From: a bacterium
GTDB lineage: Bacteria; Actinomycetota; Acidimicrobiia; Spongiisociales; ZC4RG35
Assembly (NCBI GenBank): GCA_024638655.1
Contig: JAHEJW010000001.1
Coordinates: 119,473-183,472, forward strand
Direction: 5' to 3'
DNA: 64,000 bases
In this document: positions 36,471-45,335 of the stretch, piece after piece
Numbering within the stretch: the stretch's first letter is position 1
How the letters are laid out: each line of letters begins with the position of its first letter
Notes under the pieces: generated by a model
Told to the model about the DNA's origin: nothing
The model's database searches: none
Seen by the model: only the letters and a program-made list of their open reading frames with translations
Program-made: the position numbers and the translations under genes

Positions 36471-36508
36471 GCTTTCGCTGCAGAAAGCGCCGATCTGGGG
36501 CCATCGGC
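36471..36508. promoter_or_regulatory. two tandem short hairpins before the ECF sigma gene
   Basis: Two perfect 6-bp-stem inverted repeats abut: GCTTTC/GAAAGC at 36471-36488 with a 6-base loop, and GCCGAT/ATCGGC at 36489-36508 with an 8-base loop. They follow the membrane-protein stop by 6 bases and lie 60-97 bases before the sigma start. They may be a terminator for the upstream gene or part of the sigma promoter region. Confidence 0.4.
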
Positions 36509-36567
36509 ACTGTGCGGGAGCCCAATCGGGTGCAACCCAGCTGTCCGAATCGGTGTTCTTCTAGAAG

Positions 36568-37086
36568 ATGAGTGATTTGCCAATAGCCCTGGCTGACGAT
36601 CTGGATGCCTCGTTTCCCGGCTTGGTCGATCGGATGGGAGCACGCATCTACTGGGGGCTGCGTCGCATGTACAACAACCATCATGAAGCCGAGGACCTGG
36701 CGCAGGAGACCTTCATCCGGGCTTACAGGGCCCTCTGCGACTACGACCGGTCGCGAATCGAGGATCTGGACGTTGAGCCCTGGCTGTGGACGATCGCATT
36801 GAATCTCGGTCGCAACAACCTGCGAAATCGGGCCCGGAGGCCCATCTATGTGGAACTTGGTGAGACAGGTGGATCCGAGCCGGAGATCGTCGACAGCCGG
36901 GCGTGGGACCGGAGATTCTCGAGATTGACGAAGAACCAACGCAACGCAGTCGTCTTGAGACATGTCGCCGGCCTCGGCACAGCCGAGATAGCCGAAGTCA
37001 CCAGGCGACCCGAAGGCACGGTGAAGGCCGACATACACCGGGGGCTCGCCCGTCTCAGGACACTTATGGAGGAGGAAGAAGTATGA
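36568..37086 (+). CDS. ECF-type RNA polymerase sigma factor
   Basis: Sigma-70 family factor of the extracytoplasmic-function type, 172 residues, with only regions 2 and 4. Region 2 includes YNNHHEAEDLAQETFIRAYR and WLWTIALNLGRNNLRNR, and region 4 is LTKNQRNAVVLRHVAGLGTAEIA with EGTVKADIHRGLARLR as recognition helix. Its stop overlaps the start of the following Ogt/Ada-Zn fusion gene (ATGA). No zinc anti-sigma gene follows; the fusion protein occupies that place. This suggests sigma activity is tied to DNA-alkylation sensing, which is inference. Confidence 0.92.
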   Translation: MSDLPIALADDLDASFPGLVDRMGARIYWGLRRMYNNHHEAEDLAQETFIRAYRALCDYDRSRIEDLDVEPWLWTIALNLGRNNLRNRARRPIYVELGETGGSEPEIVDSRAWDRRFSRLTKNQRNAVVLRHVAGLGTAEIAEVTRRPEGTVKADIHRGLARLRTLMEEEEV

Positions 37087-37838
37087 GCATCGAATCACAT
37101 CTCCAGCACCTCGTCGGAGAGCTTCCCGACGGATTGGCCGAAGGGGTGGCACTCGGTGCCGGCCTCGCCGATGGGTACGACCTCTACGAGTCACCGCTCG
37201 GGAAAGTCTGGGTGACGTTCAACGTCGAAGGGGTGTCTTCGGTCGACCTCGCCGACGAGGCCTTTCCGGAGAGGTTCATCGAGCGATTTGGGAGGGCCTT
37301 GTTCCGTGCCGAGGCGCCCACCGCATGGGAACGACACATTTCTTCCGCGATCGAAGCCGGGAAGCCGGGGAAGCTGCCCATCGACTTGAGATCGGTTACG
37401 CCCTTCCAGGAGGAGGTGCTGCGAGTGGCTTCGGGTATCCCGCGCGGTGAAGTGAGGCCCTACGCATGGCTGGCGCACGAGGTGGCCCGACCGGGAGCGG
37501 TGCGGGCTGTCGGATCGACCATGGCGCGCAACCCGGTCCCACTGATCATCCCTTGCCACCGTGTCGTCCGCTCTGATGGGAGAATCGGCGCATACTCGCT
37601 CGGTGGCGCGCACAACAAGCATGAGTTGCTCGCCCATGAGGGCCTCGAGCCCGAATGGCTGGAGACCCTGGCTTCGCGACATGTCCGGGTTCAGGGCAAC
37701 AAGACAACGGGCATCTTCTGTCACCCCACATGTCATCGAATTCGACGCTCGAAGACCGAGAACGTCGTCGACCTGAGCTCCGCCGCCGCCGCACGGGCCG
37801 GCGGATTTCGTGCCTGCGAGGTGTGCCGGCCCGTTTGA
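37083..37838 (+). CDS. O6-alkylguanine-DNA methyltransferase fused to a C-terminal Ada zinc/methyl-acceptor domain
   Basis: 251 residues in three parts: an Ogt N-terminal domain (about 32-95), the Ogt DNA-binding/active domain (about 105-190) and a C-terminal Ada-type zinc domain (about 200-251). The suicide Cys is in IPCHRVV (Cys158), with the Arg-finger segment PGAVRAVGSTMARNP. The zinc domain reads TTGIFCHPTCHRIRR...GFRACEVCRP, giving Cys213, Cys217, Cys245 and Cys248 in the spacing of E. coli Ada Cys38/42/69/72. In Ada the zinc domain is N-terminal and followed by an AraC-type HTH; here order is reversed and the HTH is missing. The start overlaps the sigma gene stop. Likely a methyl-DNA sensor/repair protein. 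Confidence 0.92.
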   Translation: MSIESHLQHLVGELPDGLAEGVALGAGLADGYDLYESPLGKVWVTFNVEGVSSVDLADEAFPERFIERFGRALFRAEAPTAWERHISSAIEAGKPGKLPIDLRSVTPFQEEVLRVASGIPRGEVRPYAWLAHEVARPGAVRAVGSTMARNPVPLIIPCHRVVRSDGRIGAYSLGGAHNKHELLAHEGLEPEWLETLASRHVRVQGNKTTGIFCHPTCHRIRRSKTENVVDLSSAAAARAGGFRACEVCRPV

Positions 37839-37868
37839 TCGAGGGGTGAAGCGGTACCCTCGCCGCCC

Positions 37869-39824
37869 ATGGGCGAACCATCGAACGAGCAGCTTGCAGT
37901 AGACACCATCAAGGCTCTGGCCATGGATGCGGTTCAACAGGCGAACGCGGGTCATCCCGGTATGCCGATGGGGATGGCCGATATCGCCGTGACGCTATGG
38001 GGCCGTTTCATCGAGGTCGACCCGGAAGCACCGACCTGGCCCGACCGGGATCGTTTCGTCCTCTCCAATGGCCACGGATCCATGCTCTTGTATGCTTTGC
38101 TGCACCTCTCCGGGTTCCCACTGTCTCTCGACGAGCTTCGGAACTTCCGGCAATGGGGCAGTCACACCGCCGGGCACCCTGAGATCGATCACGACCTCGG
38201 GATCGAGATGACGACAGGCCCGCTCGGCCAGGGTTTCGGGACAGCAGTCGGCATGGCTATCGCTGAGAGCCATCTCCGGGCCCGGCTGGGTGAGGACATC
38301 ATCGATCACTTCACCTACGCCTTCGTCTCCGACGGTGACCTGATGGAAGGCGTCAGTTCGGAGGCGGCATCCCTTGCAGGTCACTTCGGGCTGGGACGTC
38401 TCATCTACTTCTACGACGACAACGACATCTCGATCGATGGGAGCACCGACATCACATTCAGCGAACACGTCGGCACCAGATTCGAGGCGGTCGGATGGCA
38501 TGGCCTCGAAGTCGACGGTCACGACCGTGTAGCGATAGCCGAGGCCATCGAAGAGGCGCGTTCGGAAAGCAATCGGCCCTCGCTGATCATCTGCCACACC
38601 CACATCGCAAAGGGTGCCCCCAATCTCCAGGACACGGCCGAATCGCACGGCCAGCCGCTGGGCGAGGAAGAGGTCCGACTCACCAAGGAGGCGATGGGCT
38701 TTCCCGTCGAACCGACCTTCCACGTCGACGACTCGGTCTATGCCTTCTTCGCGCAGGCAATGGAGCGGGGCCGAAAGGCCCACAGGGGGTGGCGAGAGAG
38801 ATTGGAGAGGGCGGATGAGGAGACCGCTCGTCTCTATAGAGCCTTGTTCGAGCCGCAGGAGGTACGCCTGGAAGGGCCGGGAGTCGAAGTGGGCGAGAAG
38901 ATCGCTACACGCGCATCTGGTGGCAAGCTCTTCGCCGAGATAGCGCACCAGGTCCCTGGCTTCATAGGCGGGAGCGCCGACCTCGCCGGATCGACCAAGA
39001 CCGTCATCGAGAAGGGACGCCTCTTCTCAGCCGATGATCCTTCGGCACGCGATATCCCCTTCGGGGTGCGGGAACACGCCATGGGGACTCTGGTCAACGG
39101 CATGGCCATACACGGGGGCCTTCGTCCGTATGGTGCGACGTTCTTCGTCTTCAGCGATTACATGAGACCGGCCGTGCGTCTGTCCGCGCTAATGGAGATC
39201 CCGTCGATCTGGGTGTGGACTCACGATTCGGTGTTTCTCGGGGAGGACGGTCCTACCCACCAACCGATCGAGCATCTTGCCTCATTGCGCGCAATGCCCA
39301 ACATCTGGGTCATCAGGCCAGGCCACGCCAACGAGATCGCACCGGCCTGGGAGATGGCGCTGAACCGGCAGGACGGGCCGGTGGCGATCGTCCTCACCCG
39401 GCAAGGTGTGCGGACTCTCGAAGCCAATCCCGACGGGGTGAGACAAGGCGGCTACATAGTCGCCGACGGCTCCGACGTCACCATCATCGCCACGGGGTCG
39501 GAGCTGTCTCTGAGTGTCGACGCCGCTGGGATACTCGCCGAGGAAGGCATCTCTGCGCGGGTCGTAAGCCTCCCCTGTTGGGAGGTCTTCAGCGCTCAGT
39601 CAGATGAGTATCGCGCCGGAGTGCTCGGGTCGGCACCCCGGGTCTCGGTCGAGGCAGCAGCAACTTTCGGCTGGAAGGAGATGGTCGGTGATCGGGGTGT
39701 CTCTATCGGTATCGACCAGTTCGGAGCTTCAGCTCCCGCCGGGGTCATAGCTGACCATCTCGGGTTCACCCCCAACGCCATCGCAGACAAGGTGAGACGA
39801 CACCTCGAAGAGTTGGACGGTTGA
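37869..39824 (+). CDS. tkt: transketolase
   Basis: ThDP-dependent C2 transfer in the pentose phosphate and Calvin-type sugar reshuffling. The 651-residue length is the family norm. N-terminal domain: NAGHPGMPMGMADIAVTLW, GPLGQGFGTAVGMA, and the cofactor motif SDGDLMEGVSSEAASLAG ending in the Asn of DDNDIS. Pyrimidine domain: DIPFGVREHAMGTLVNGMA with the catalytic Glu. C-terminal domain starts near VAIVLTRQGVRT. It overlaps the following oxidoreductase gene by 4 bases. Confidence 0.97.
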   Translation: MGEPSNEQLAVDTIKALAMDAVQQANAGHPGMPMGMADIAVTLWGRFIEVDPEAPTWPDRDRFVLSNGHGSMLLYALLHLSGFPLSLDELRNFRQWGSHTAGHPEIDHDLGIEMTTGPLGQGFGTAVGMAIAESHLRARLGEDIIDHFTYAFVSDGDLMEGVSSEAASLAGHFGLGRLIYFYDDNDISIDGSTDITFSEHVGTRFEAVGWHGLEVDGHDRVAIAEAIEEARSESNRPSLIICHTHIAKGAPNLQDTAESHGQPLGEEEVRLTKEAMGFPVEPTFHVDDSVYAFFAQAMERGRKAHRGWRERLERADEETARLYRALFEPQEVRLEGPGVEVGEKIATRASGGKLFAEIAHQVPGFIGGSADLAGSTKTVIEKGRLFSADDPSARDIPFGVREHAMGTLVNGMAIHGGLRPYGATFFVFSDYMRPAVRLSALMEIPSIWVWTHDSVFLGEDGPTHQPIEHLASLRAMPNIWVIRPGHANEIAPAWEMALNRQDGPVAIVLTRQGVRTLEANPDGVRQGGYIVADGSDVTIIATGSELSLSVDAAGILAEEGISARVVSLPCWEVFSAQSDEYRAGVLGSAPRVSVEAAATFGWKEMVGDRGVSIGIDQFGASAPAGVIADHLGFTPNAIADKVRRHLEELDG

Positions 39825-41143
39825 CCGACACGGCTGAGGTCGTGGTGATCGGCGCCGGCATCGCAGGCGTCTCCACTGCCTATCAGCTGACGCAGCAGGG
39901 TTTGACCGATGTCGCCTTGATCGATCCCCGGCCACCCCTGAGCCTCACCTCGGACAAGTCGACCGAGTGCTATCGAAACTGGTGGCCAAACCGGCCGATG
40001 GTGGGCCTGATGCAGCGGTCCATCGACCTGCTCGAGCAGATGACGGAGGAGTCGGGAAACGCATTTGGCTTGAGCCGACACGGGTACCTGTTCGTGACTG
40101 CATCCGATGAGAGGCTCCAAGCGATGCGCCGACAGGCCGCTGTGACCTCCGGCCTGGGGGCGGGTGACGTCAGGGAGCACCCGGGGGCACTCCCCTATGG
40201 AGAGGCAGAGGACGGCGTGGACATCCTCGACGCAAATACGTTGCAGCGACACCATCCCTACATGACCGACGAGGCCGTAGGTGCGGTGCATGTGCGGAGA
40301 GCGGGCTGGTTCAGCGCCCAACAGCTCGGTTCCTGGATGCTCCAGCGGTCCAGGGATGTCGGTGCCAATCTGCTCAAGAACGAGGTCGTCGGCATCGAAC
40401 TCGACGGGGACCGTGTCAGAGGAGTCCGTCTCGATGATGGCTCGACCATTGCGACGTCGTCGGTAGTCATGGCTGCTGGGCCCATGTCCAAAGCGGTAGC
40501 GACAATGGCTGGAGTCGAGCTGCCCCTGTTCTCGGAGCTCCACCTCAAGGTGGCCTACCGCGACCATCTCGGTGTGATCCCCCGGGATGCCGGCATGATC
40601 ATCTGGAGTGATCCCCAGAGAATCACCTGGTCCGAGGAGGAGCGCGAGGGTCTCGCCGAGCTGGGTCGTGACGATCTCCTGGGCGAGATGCCCGTGTTCT
40701 GTCATGGCAGACCGGAAGGGGGTGCCGACTCTCCCTACTTCGTCGCCCTGTGGGAGTATCACCGAGAGATCCTCGAGCCGACTTGGCCCCTCCCCGACGA
40801 TCCCCTCTACCCGGAAGTCGTGATGCGTGGCTTGACCACCATGATCCCAGGGCTCTCCCCATATCTCGAGGGTCTGCCCGAGTCGAGTGTGGACGGTGGC
40901 TACTACACGAAGACTCGCGAGAACCGGCCTCTGGTGGGGCCATGCGGGCCTGAGGGCTTCCATGTGGTCGCGGGCCTCTCCGGCTTCGGTGTGATGGCGT
41001 CCCCAGCGTCGGGCGACCTGGCCGCACGCCACATCGTCGGGGCGGACCTCCCCGAATATGCCGATGCCTTCCGGCTGTCGCGCTACGACGATCCCGACTA
41101 TCTGACATCGCTAAGTGCCGAGGTCGATACCGGTCAGCTCTGA
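39821..41143 (+). CDS. FAD-dependent oxidoreductase (DAO/sarcosine-oxidase-like)
   Basis: Flavoprotein of the D-amino-acid/glycine oxidase family, 440 residues. It starts at TTG overlapping the transketolase stop (TTGA). The N-terminal Rossmann VVVIGAGIAGVSTAYQL binds FAD, LTSDKSTECYRNWW is a family segment near the flavin, and the C-terminal GGYYTKTRENRPLVGP and GLSGFGVMASPASGDL close the FAD site. It looks like sarcosine/dimethylglycine or L-amino-acid deaminase relatives; substrate unknown. Cotranscription with tkt is likely. Confidence 0.88.
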   Translation: MTDTAEVVVIGAGIAGVSTAYQLTQQGLTDVALIDPRPPLSLTSDKSTECYRNWWPNRPMVGLMQRSIDLLEQMTEESGNAFGLSRHGYLFVTASDERLQAMRRQAAVTSGLGAGDVREHPGALPYGEAEDGVDILDANTLQRHHPYMTDEAVGAVHVRRAGWFSAQQLGSWMLQRSRDVGANLLKNEVVGIELDGDRVRGVRLDDGSTIATSSVVMAAGPMSKAVATMAGVELPLFSELHLKVAYRDHLGVIPRDAGMIIWSDPQRITWSEEEREGLAELGRDDLLGEMPVFCHGRPEGGADSPYFVALWEYHREILEPTWPLPDDPLYPEVVMRGLTTMIPGLSPYLEGLPESSVDGGYYTKTRENRPLVGPCGPEGFHVVAGLSGFGVMASPASGDLAARHIVGADLPEYADAFRLSRYDDPDYLTSLSAEVDTGQL

Positions 41144-41149
41144 GCCACC

Positions 41150-42592
41150 TCAGTCACACGTCGACTCGAGAACCAACCCCTCACCGGCGAAGGCCGTCGG
41201 GTCGGCGAGAAGTGCCTCTGTCTCGGCCCTGATCCGCTCCTCGTCGTAGTACGTGCGGCCGGGGTCGGTGCCGCTCACGTAATCGCGGTTCACATGGAGA
41301 ACGCCGACCCTGTCGAGGCTCACCCTGGGTAGGAGATCGATGAAGTCCACCAGCCGGTCTTGAGGTATGTCGGTCGCGAGATGATCTTTGAGGACCTGGG
41401 CTATCGACCCGTACCGGGCAAGCAGCTCGAGTGGGGTCGATTGCTCGATGACCGCGCCGAGCACACAACGCTGGCGGTTCATCCGGGCGAAATCGTCGGC
41501 GTGGCGACGAATACGCGCATAGGCAAGAGCCAGGTGCCCGTCCAGAAGCTGCGGCCCCGCCTCGATCACGACGTTCTCGATGGTGACCCCATCCTCGTGC
41601 GGATAGATCTCGTCGACGATTCGGTTGGGAACGTCGATCTCCACACCACCCAGAGCGTCGACGATCCCGACGAAGCCGTTGAGCCCCACCATCGCGTAAT
41701 AGTGGATGTCCAGTTCGAGCAGATGCCCGATTGTCGCCTTGATCGCACGCGGGCCGGGCTGGCCCGTGCCAGGAAACGCACCGGGATTCTCCTCGGCGTA
41801 GAGGTAGAGATCGTTGAGCAGCTGGGGGAAACACTGACAATCCCAGACTCCGAAGCCAGGGGGCAGGTCGATTCCGCTGAAGTTCCGAGGCAGCGAGATC
41901 ATCGCGGTGTCACCGGACTCGGGGTCGACGCTGACGACGATCATTGTGTCGGTCCTGATCCCACGCCGACCCTCTCCGACATCGGATCCGAGGAGCAGCA
42001 CATTGAGCCGCTCCAACCCGTCCCACAACGAAGGGACGGGGAGAGTCGTTGTCGACTCGGCTGTATCACCCGACGCCGTTGGTGGATTGGTCGTGTCCGT
42101 GGCAAGGACTTCTGCCGGGGCCTCGAAGACTTCGGCGATGAGAGAGTGCTGAACCACATTGAGGTAGCCCAGGGCTACATGGGGGACGAGGACCACGAGC
42201 CATATGGCCGCGGTCATCGCAGCCAATATCAACCGAGGGTGCGAGGGCGTCGACTGTGCCGTCAGGTGGTAGGCGTCGTGGGCCGCCCAGGCCCGATAGG
42301 AGAGCAACACCAGGTTGACCACCATGATCAGACTCAAGGAGGAGAGTGAGGCCCAGGCCTTCAGGACGTCACCACGAAAGAAGAGGACGGCGAGAACCGC
42401 CAGGCCGACCAGGACAGCATCGACAGCCAGGAGTCGCCGGCCGACACGAGAGTTGCCGGCGTAGATTTGACCGGCACCCGGCGCAAGGGCTGAGAGCAGT
42501 GACGCCACCCAGGGGTTTCGCGGAGCGTCTCTCCCTGAAGCCACCGGGGAAGTGTATTGGCGATCGAACCGATTGACGGGTCTCCACCACAT
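41150..42592 (-). CDS. LytR-CpsA-Psr (LCP) family cell-wall ligase
   Basis: Membrane-anchored transferase that attaches polymers (teichoic acid, arabinogalactan or capsule) to peptidoglycan. The 480-residue protein has four N-terminal TM segments (about 25-130, more than usual), then an outer LCP domain with MISLPRNFSGIDLP, AIKATIGHLLELDIHYYAMVG, FVGIVDALGGVEIDVP and ALAYARIRRHADDFARMNRQ, which holds the conserved Arg/Asp that bind polyprenyl pyrophosphate. It converges with the oxidoreductase gene (6 bases apart) and diverges from the VOC gene. Confidence 0.9.
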   Translation of the reverse strand: MWWRPVNRFDRQYTSPVASGRDAPRNPWVASLLSALAPGAGQIYAGNSRVGRRLLAVDAVLVGLAVLAVLFFRGDVLKAWASLSSLSLIMVVNLVLLSYRAWAAHDAYHLTAQSTPSHPRLILAAMTAAIWLVVLVPHVALGYLNVVQHSLIAEVFEAPAEVLATDTTNPPTASGDTAESTTTLPVPSLWDGLERLNVLLLGSDVGEGRRGIRTDTMIVVSVDPESGDTAMISLPRNFSGIDLPPGFGVWDCQCFPQLLNDLYLYAEENPGAFPGTGQPGPRAIKATIGHLLELDIHYYAMVGLNGFVGIVDALGGVEIDVPNRIVDEIYPHEDGVTIENVVIEAGPQLLDGHLALAYARIRRHADDFARMNRQRCVLGAVIEQSTPLELLARYGSIAQVLKDHLATDIPQDRLVDFIDLLPRVSLDRVGVLHVNRDYVSGTDPGRTYYDEERIRAETEALLADPTAFAGEGLVLESTCD

Positions 42593-42641
42593 CGCGTACG
42601 GCTAGAGCCCTAGATTCCCTTGGGATACCGAGGAGGATGCT

Positions 42642-43412
42642 TTGCCAACCAGAGATGGCTACGCCGAGGGAATACCTTGCTGGGTCGATCTCGCCACACC
42701 GGATGTCAACCGCGCCTCGGCGTTCTACGGCCCTTTGCTCGGCTGGGACTTCCAGTCGGGAGAAGCAGGTCTTGGCTACGTCATGGCGCTCCGTAATGGC
42801 CTGCCGGCCGCCGGGATAGGCGTCCTCCCCGACTCAGGGACATCACCAGTGTGGTCGACCTATTTCGCCGTCGACGATGCCGACGCTACGTCGGAGAAGA
42901 TCGACGATGCCGGCGGGGAACTGACGATGAGGCCGGTCGACGTGGCTCAAATGGGCAGGATGGCCTTCGCCTCCGATCCCACCGGAGCCGAGTTCGGGAT
43001 CTGGCAGGCGGGGGAGCACTTCGGGGCGGCGATAGTGAATGAGCACGGAGGGCTCAACTGGAACGAGCTGGTCACCAACGAGCCCGAACTGGCACTCGAC
43101 TTCTACACGTCTGTCTTTGGCCACGGGACCGAGACGGCGAGCACTCCAGGCGGGCGAGATTATTCGATGCTCAAGGTCGGCTCGAGAGAGGTTGCCGGCG
43201 TCATCGCCCCTCGCAAGCCGGGCCACAAGAGTGAGTGGACCGTCTACTTCGCCGTCGCCGATGCCAGTGCCGCCGCATCGACTGCGACCGAAGGCGGGGG
43301 CCAGGTCCTCTACGGCCCTATCGACCAGCCCGAGGTAGGAACCTTCGTGGGTTTGGAGGATCCGATGGGGACCCGGTTCACCATCATCCAGCTCGCTAGC
43401 GAAATCGACTGA
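42642..43412 (+). CDS. double VOC (glyoxalase/bleomycin resistance-fold) protein
   Basis: 256 residues made of two tandem vicinal-oxygen-chelate modules (about 10-125 and 135-255), each with the pattern D-x-A-x-x-F-Y-x-x-x-F/LG (VNRASAFYGPLLGWDF, then PELALDFYTSVFGHGTE). The TTG start is set by an AGGAGG 6 bases upstream; the nearby ATG is in another frame. Members are often annotated as hydroxylases in antibiotic pathways (mis-named) or glyoxalase-like; function unknown. Confidence 0.85.
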   Translation: MPTRDGYAEGIPCWVDLATPDVNRASAFYGPLLGWDFQSGEAGLGYVMALRNGLPAAGIGVLPDSGTSPVWSTYFAVDDADATSEKIDDAGGELTMRPVDVAQMGRMAFASDPTGAEFGIWQAGEHFGAAIVNEHGGLNWNELVTNEPELALDFYTSVFGHGTETASTPGGRDYSMLKVGSREVAGVIAPRKPGHKSEWTVYFAVADASAAASTATEGGGQVLYGPIDQPEVGTFVGLEDPMGTRFTIIQLASEID

Positions 43413-43436
43413 ACTTCAGAGACTTCGACCCCAATG

Positions 43437-44180
43437 TCAGGCGAACTTGGACCTGGGACGCTCCTGAAGCTCCTCATCTACGTAGACGTCGACTTTCTCG
43501 TTGTAGAAGCTGACCTGGCCCAGCACCTTCTGGGACTCGGGCAACGGTGAGTCGTAGCCCCAGAGGATGTCTTCGTAGGTCTCCCCGTCGACCTGAGCGG
43601 TCCAGTAGCGAGCTGTTCCCTTGTAGGGGCAGTGGGTCCGTGTGTCGGCGGGCATCATGATCTCCATGCGCACGTCGGTCTTTGGCATGTAGTACCTCAC
43701 TGGTAGCCCGGTCTCGAACAAGAAGAAGGCGTTGGTCGTGTCGGCGACGGTGACGCCGTCGATCTCGATCCTCACCCGCCGGCTGGAAGGAAGGATGTCG
43801 ATCCTGGTGAACGGGTCGCGAGCATGGACGAAGACCTCTTCGTCTTCCTCGAACCAATGGTCCATCGTGCTCCAAACGAACGCATAGTGACCGGCGAGCT
43901 CCTCGATCTTCGGCTCACGGAAGGTGTACGCGGTCCCTTCGGAGCCGTTGACTTTGACCAAGAGTTGGGCCGCGTCACCCCGGCTCGGGCTGCGTCTGGT
44001 CTCACCGGTGTCGACCATGACGTCGGTCCTCACGTCTGACTCTGGGAAGTAATACGTCGGGTAATACGGCTTTTCCCAGACGAGGAGCGGGTTCGTCGTG
44101 TCGGCTACGACTTCCCCTCCGAGCATCACCCTGACCCTTTTGTGAGATTCCTCGATACGCACGCGTCCTCTGTTGGCCAT
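43437..44180 (-). CDS. tandem DUF427 protein
   Basis: 247-residue protein with two DUF427 repeats (about 15-110 and 125-230). Each has VRVMLGGEVVADTTNPLLVWE or IEIDGVTVADTTNAFFLFE followed by a YYFP/YYMP element, and the second repeat has CPYKGTARYW. DUF427 proteins are small beta-rich proteins of unknown function, though some actinobacterial members are thought to be enzymes. It converges with the VOC gene. Confidence 0.88.
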   Translation of the reverse strand: MANRGRVRIEESHKRVRVMLGGEVVADTTNPLLVWEKPYYPTYYFPESDVRTDVMVDTGETRRSPSRGDAAQLLVKVNGSEGTAYTFREPKIEELAGHYAFVWSTMDHWFEEDEEVFVHARDPFTRIDILPSSRRVRIEIDGVTVADTTNAFFLFETGLPVRYYMPKTDVRMEIMMPADTRTHCPYKGTARYWTAQVDGETYEDILWGYDSPLPESQKVLGQVSFYNEKVDVYVDEELQERPRSKFA

Positions 44181-44297
44181 GAAAATATCCTCGTCAAAAT
44201 GGGGAGCGGTTCAACGGCTACAACAAGGCGGCTCTATCGGGCATTCCGCGCCGCTCCCGAGCTCCAACCAGCTCTCAGATGGCAACTGAACTTGGCG

Positions 44298-45323
44298 TCA
44301 GTAGACGACGATCGTGTCTAGTGGTTGTGAGTTGGCGAGTTGTCGGCTGTCCCAATACTCCCCGAAGCGATGGCTCAGCGATCCCGGCTTCTCGGCATAG
44401 ATTCGTCTACCGAGAATCTCGGAGGCCGTACGCAGCTCGGAGCGCCGTTGAGCCGCCAGGGCCGAGAAGAGTGAACGCTCGCGTGGGTTGGGACAGAGAT
44501 CGGGTCGCCCCTTCAGCAAGTCGAGCAGTTCGGCCAGATCGTGCTCTTCTCCGAGGATCATGCCCAGACGCTCGAGCGTCATCGCCGTGCCCACCACGAC
44601 TTCGGGCCACAGGGGGGCAAGGAACTCCATCTGGTGGCGCAAGTGCTTTGCCCGCTTGCGCCATTGATGGAAGTGATGTGGCGTCGGCTCCTCGTAGGCC
44701 TGCACCATCTCGATCCGACCCGTCTTGTACGTCGCTTTGAGCCCTGGCTCGATGGCATCGAATCTGTCCCTGATGCCCATGCCGTAGACATCCCTGGCAT
44801 CTTCATCGGTTGGCCAGGAGGCGTAGCGGTTGTAGGCCCGCTCCAGGTTCCTCACGACACGGCCGACGAGATTGGGATCCTCCAGGGCCCTGAGCTCGAC
44901 GATGTCTCGCCGTTGTGAGAGACGTTGGATCATCTCGACGAAGGTTCCTTCAGCCAGCAAGTCTCCGTAGAGGTCCCTGATGATGGAGGCAGCCTGGGCT
45001 ACCGCAGCCGCAGATCGGACTTCACTGACCATGTGGCCCGTTTCGCGCAAGGATCGATCTTCGTATTCGTAGATTCGATCGGGAAGCTCACCTCTGACCA
45101 GACGGAGCAGGGAGCGGGTCCTTTTGATGGCCTTTCTCGACTCGTGGACAGCGACCCCAAACTCCGCCTCCCCGTCGAAATACCCGCTCGCAGCCAGCTC
45201 GAGCTGTTCCATGGTCACTCGTTTGACCCCCAGCCCGAGGGGTTCGGCACGTCCGAGCTGGAGACGGGAGTCGAACGATGCCAGCCCCGGATCGTTTGTC
45301 GGGTAGGTGGCCAGAGCGGTCAC
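44298..45323 (-). CDS. CHAD domain protein (polyphosphate-binding)
   Basis: 341-residue alpha-helical protein with a CHAD domain. The helices carry His and basic residues that bind inorganic polyphosphate in other CHAD proteins: VAVHESRKAIKRTRSLLRLV in the first half and HHFHQWRKRAKHLRHQMEFL in the second. The GTG at 45323 is chosen because the family N-terminus (LGLGVKRVTMEQLELA) is included; the open frame continues further upstream but would run through the divergent NUDIX gene. The start is 12 bases from the NUDIX start. Confidence 0.85.
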   Translation of the reverse strand: MTALATYPTNDPGLASFDSRLQLGRAEPLGLGVKRVTMEQLELAASGYFDGEAEFGVAVHESRKAIKRTRSLLRLVRGELPDRIYEYEDRSLRETGHMVSEVRSAAAVAQAASIIRDLYGDLLAEGTFVEMIQRLSQRRDIVELRALEDPNLVGRVVRNLERAYNRYASWPTDEDARDVYGMGIRDRFDAIEPGLKATYKTGRIEMVQAYEEPTPHHFHQWRKRAKHLRHQMEFLAPLWPEVVVGTAMTLERLGMILGEEHDLAELLDLLKGRPDLCPNPRERSLFSALAAQRRSELRTASEILGRRIYAEKPGSLSHRFGEYWDSRQLANSQPLDTIVVY

Positions 45324-45335
45324 GCGCTCAGCGTA

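Noticed and set aside
39596..41032. 478-residue open frame on the minus strand
   Set aside because: It is antisense to tkt and the FAD oxidoreductase, both with clear domains; long antisense frames are usual at this GC content.
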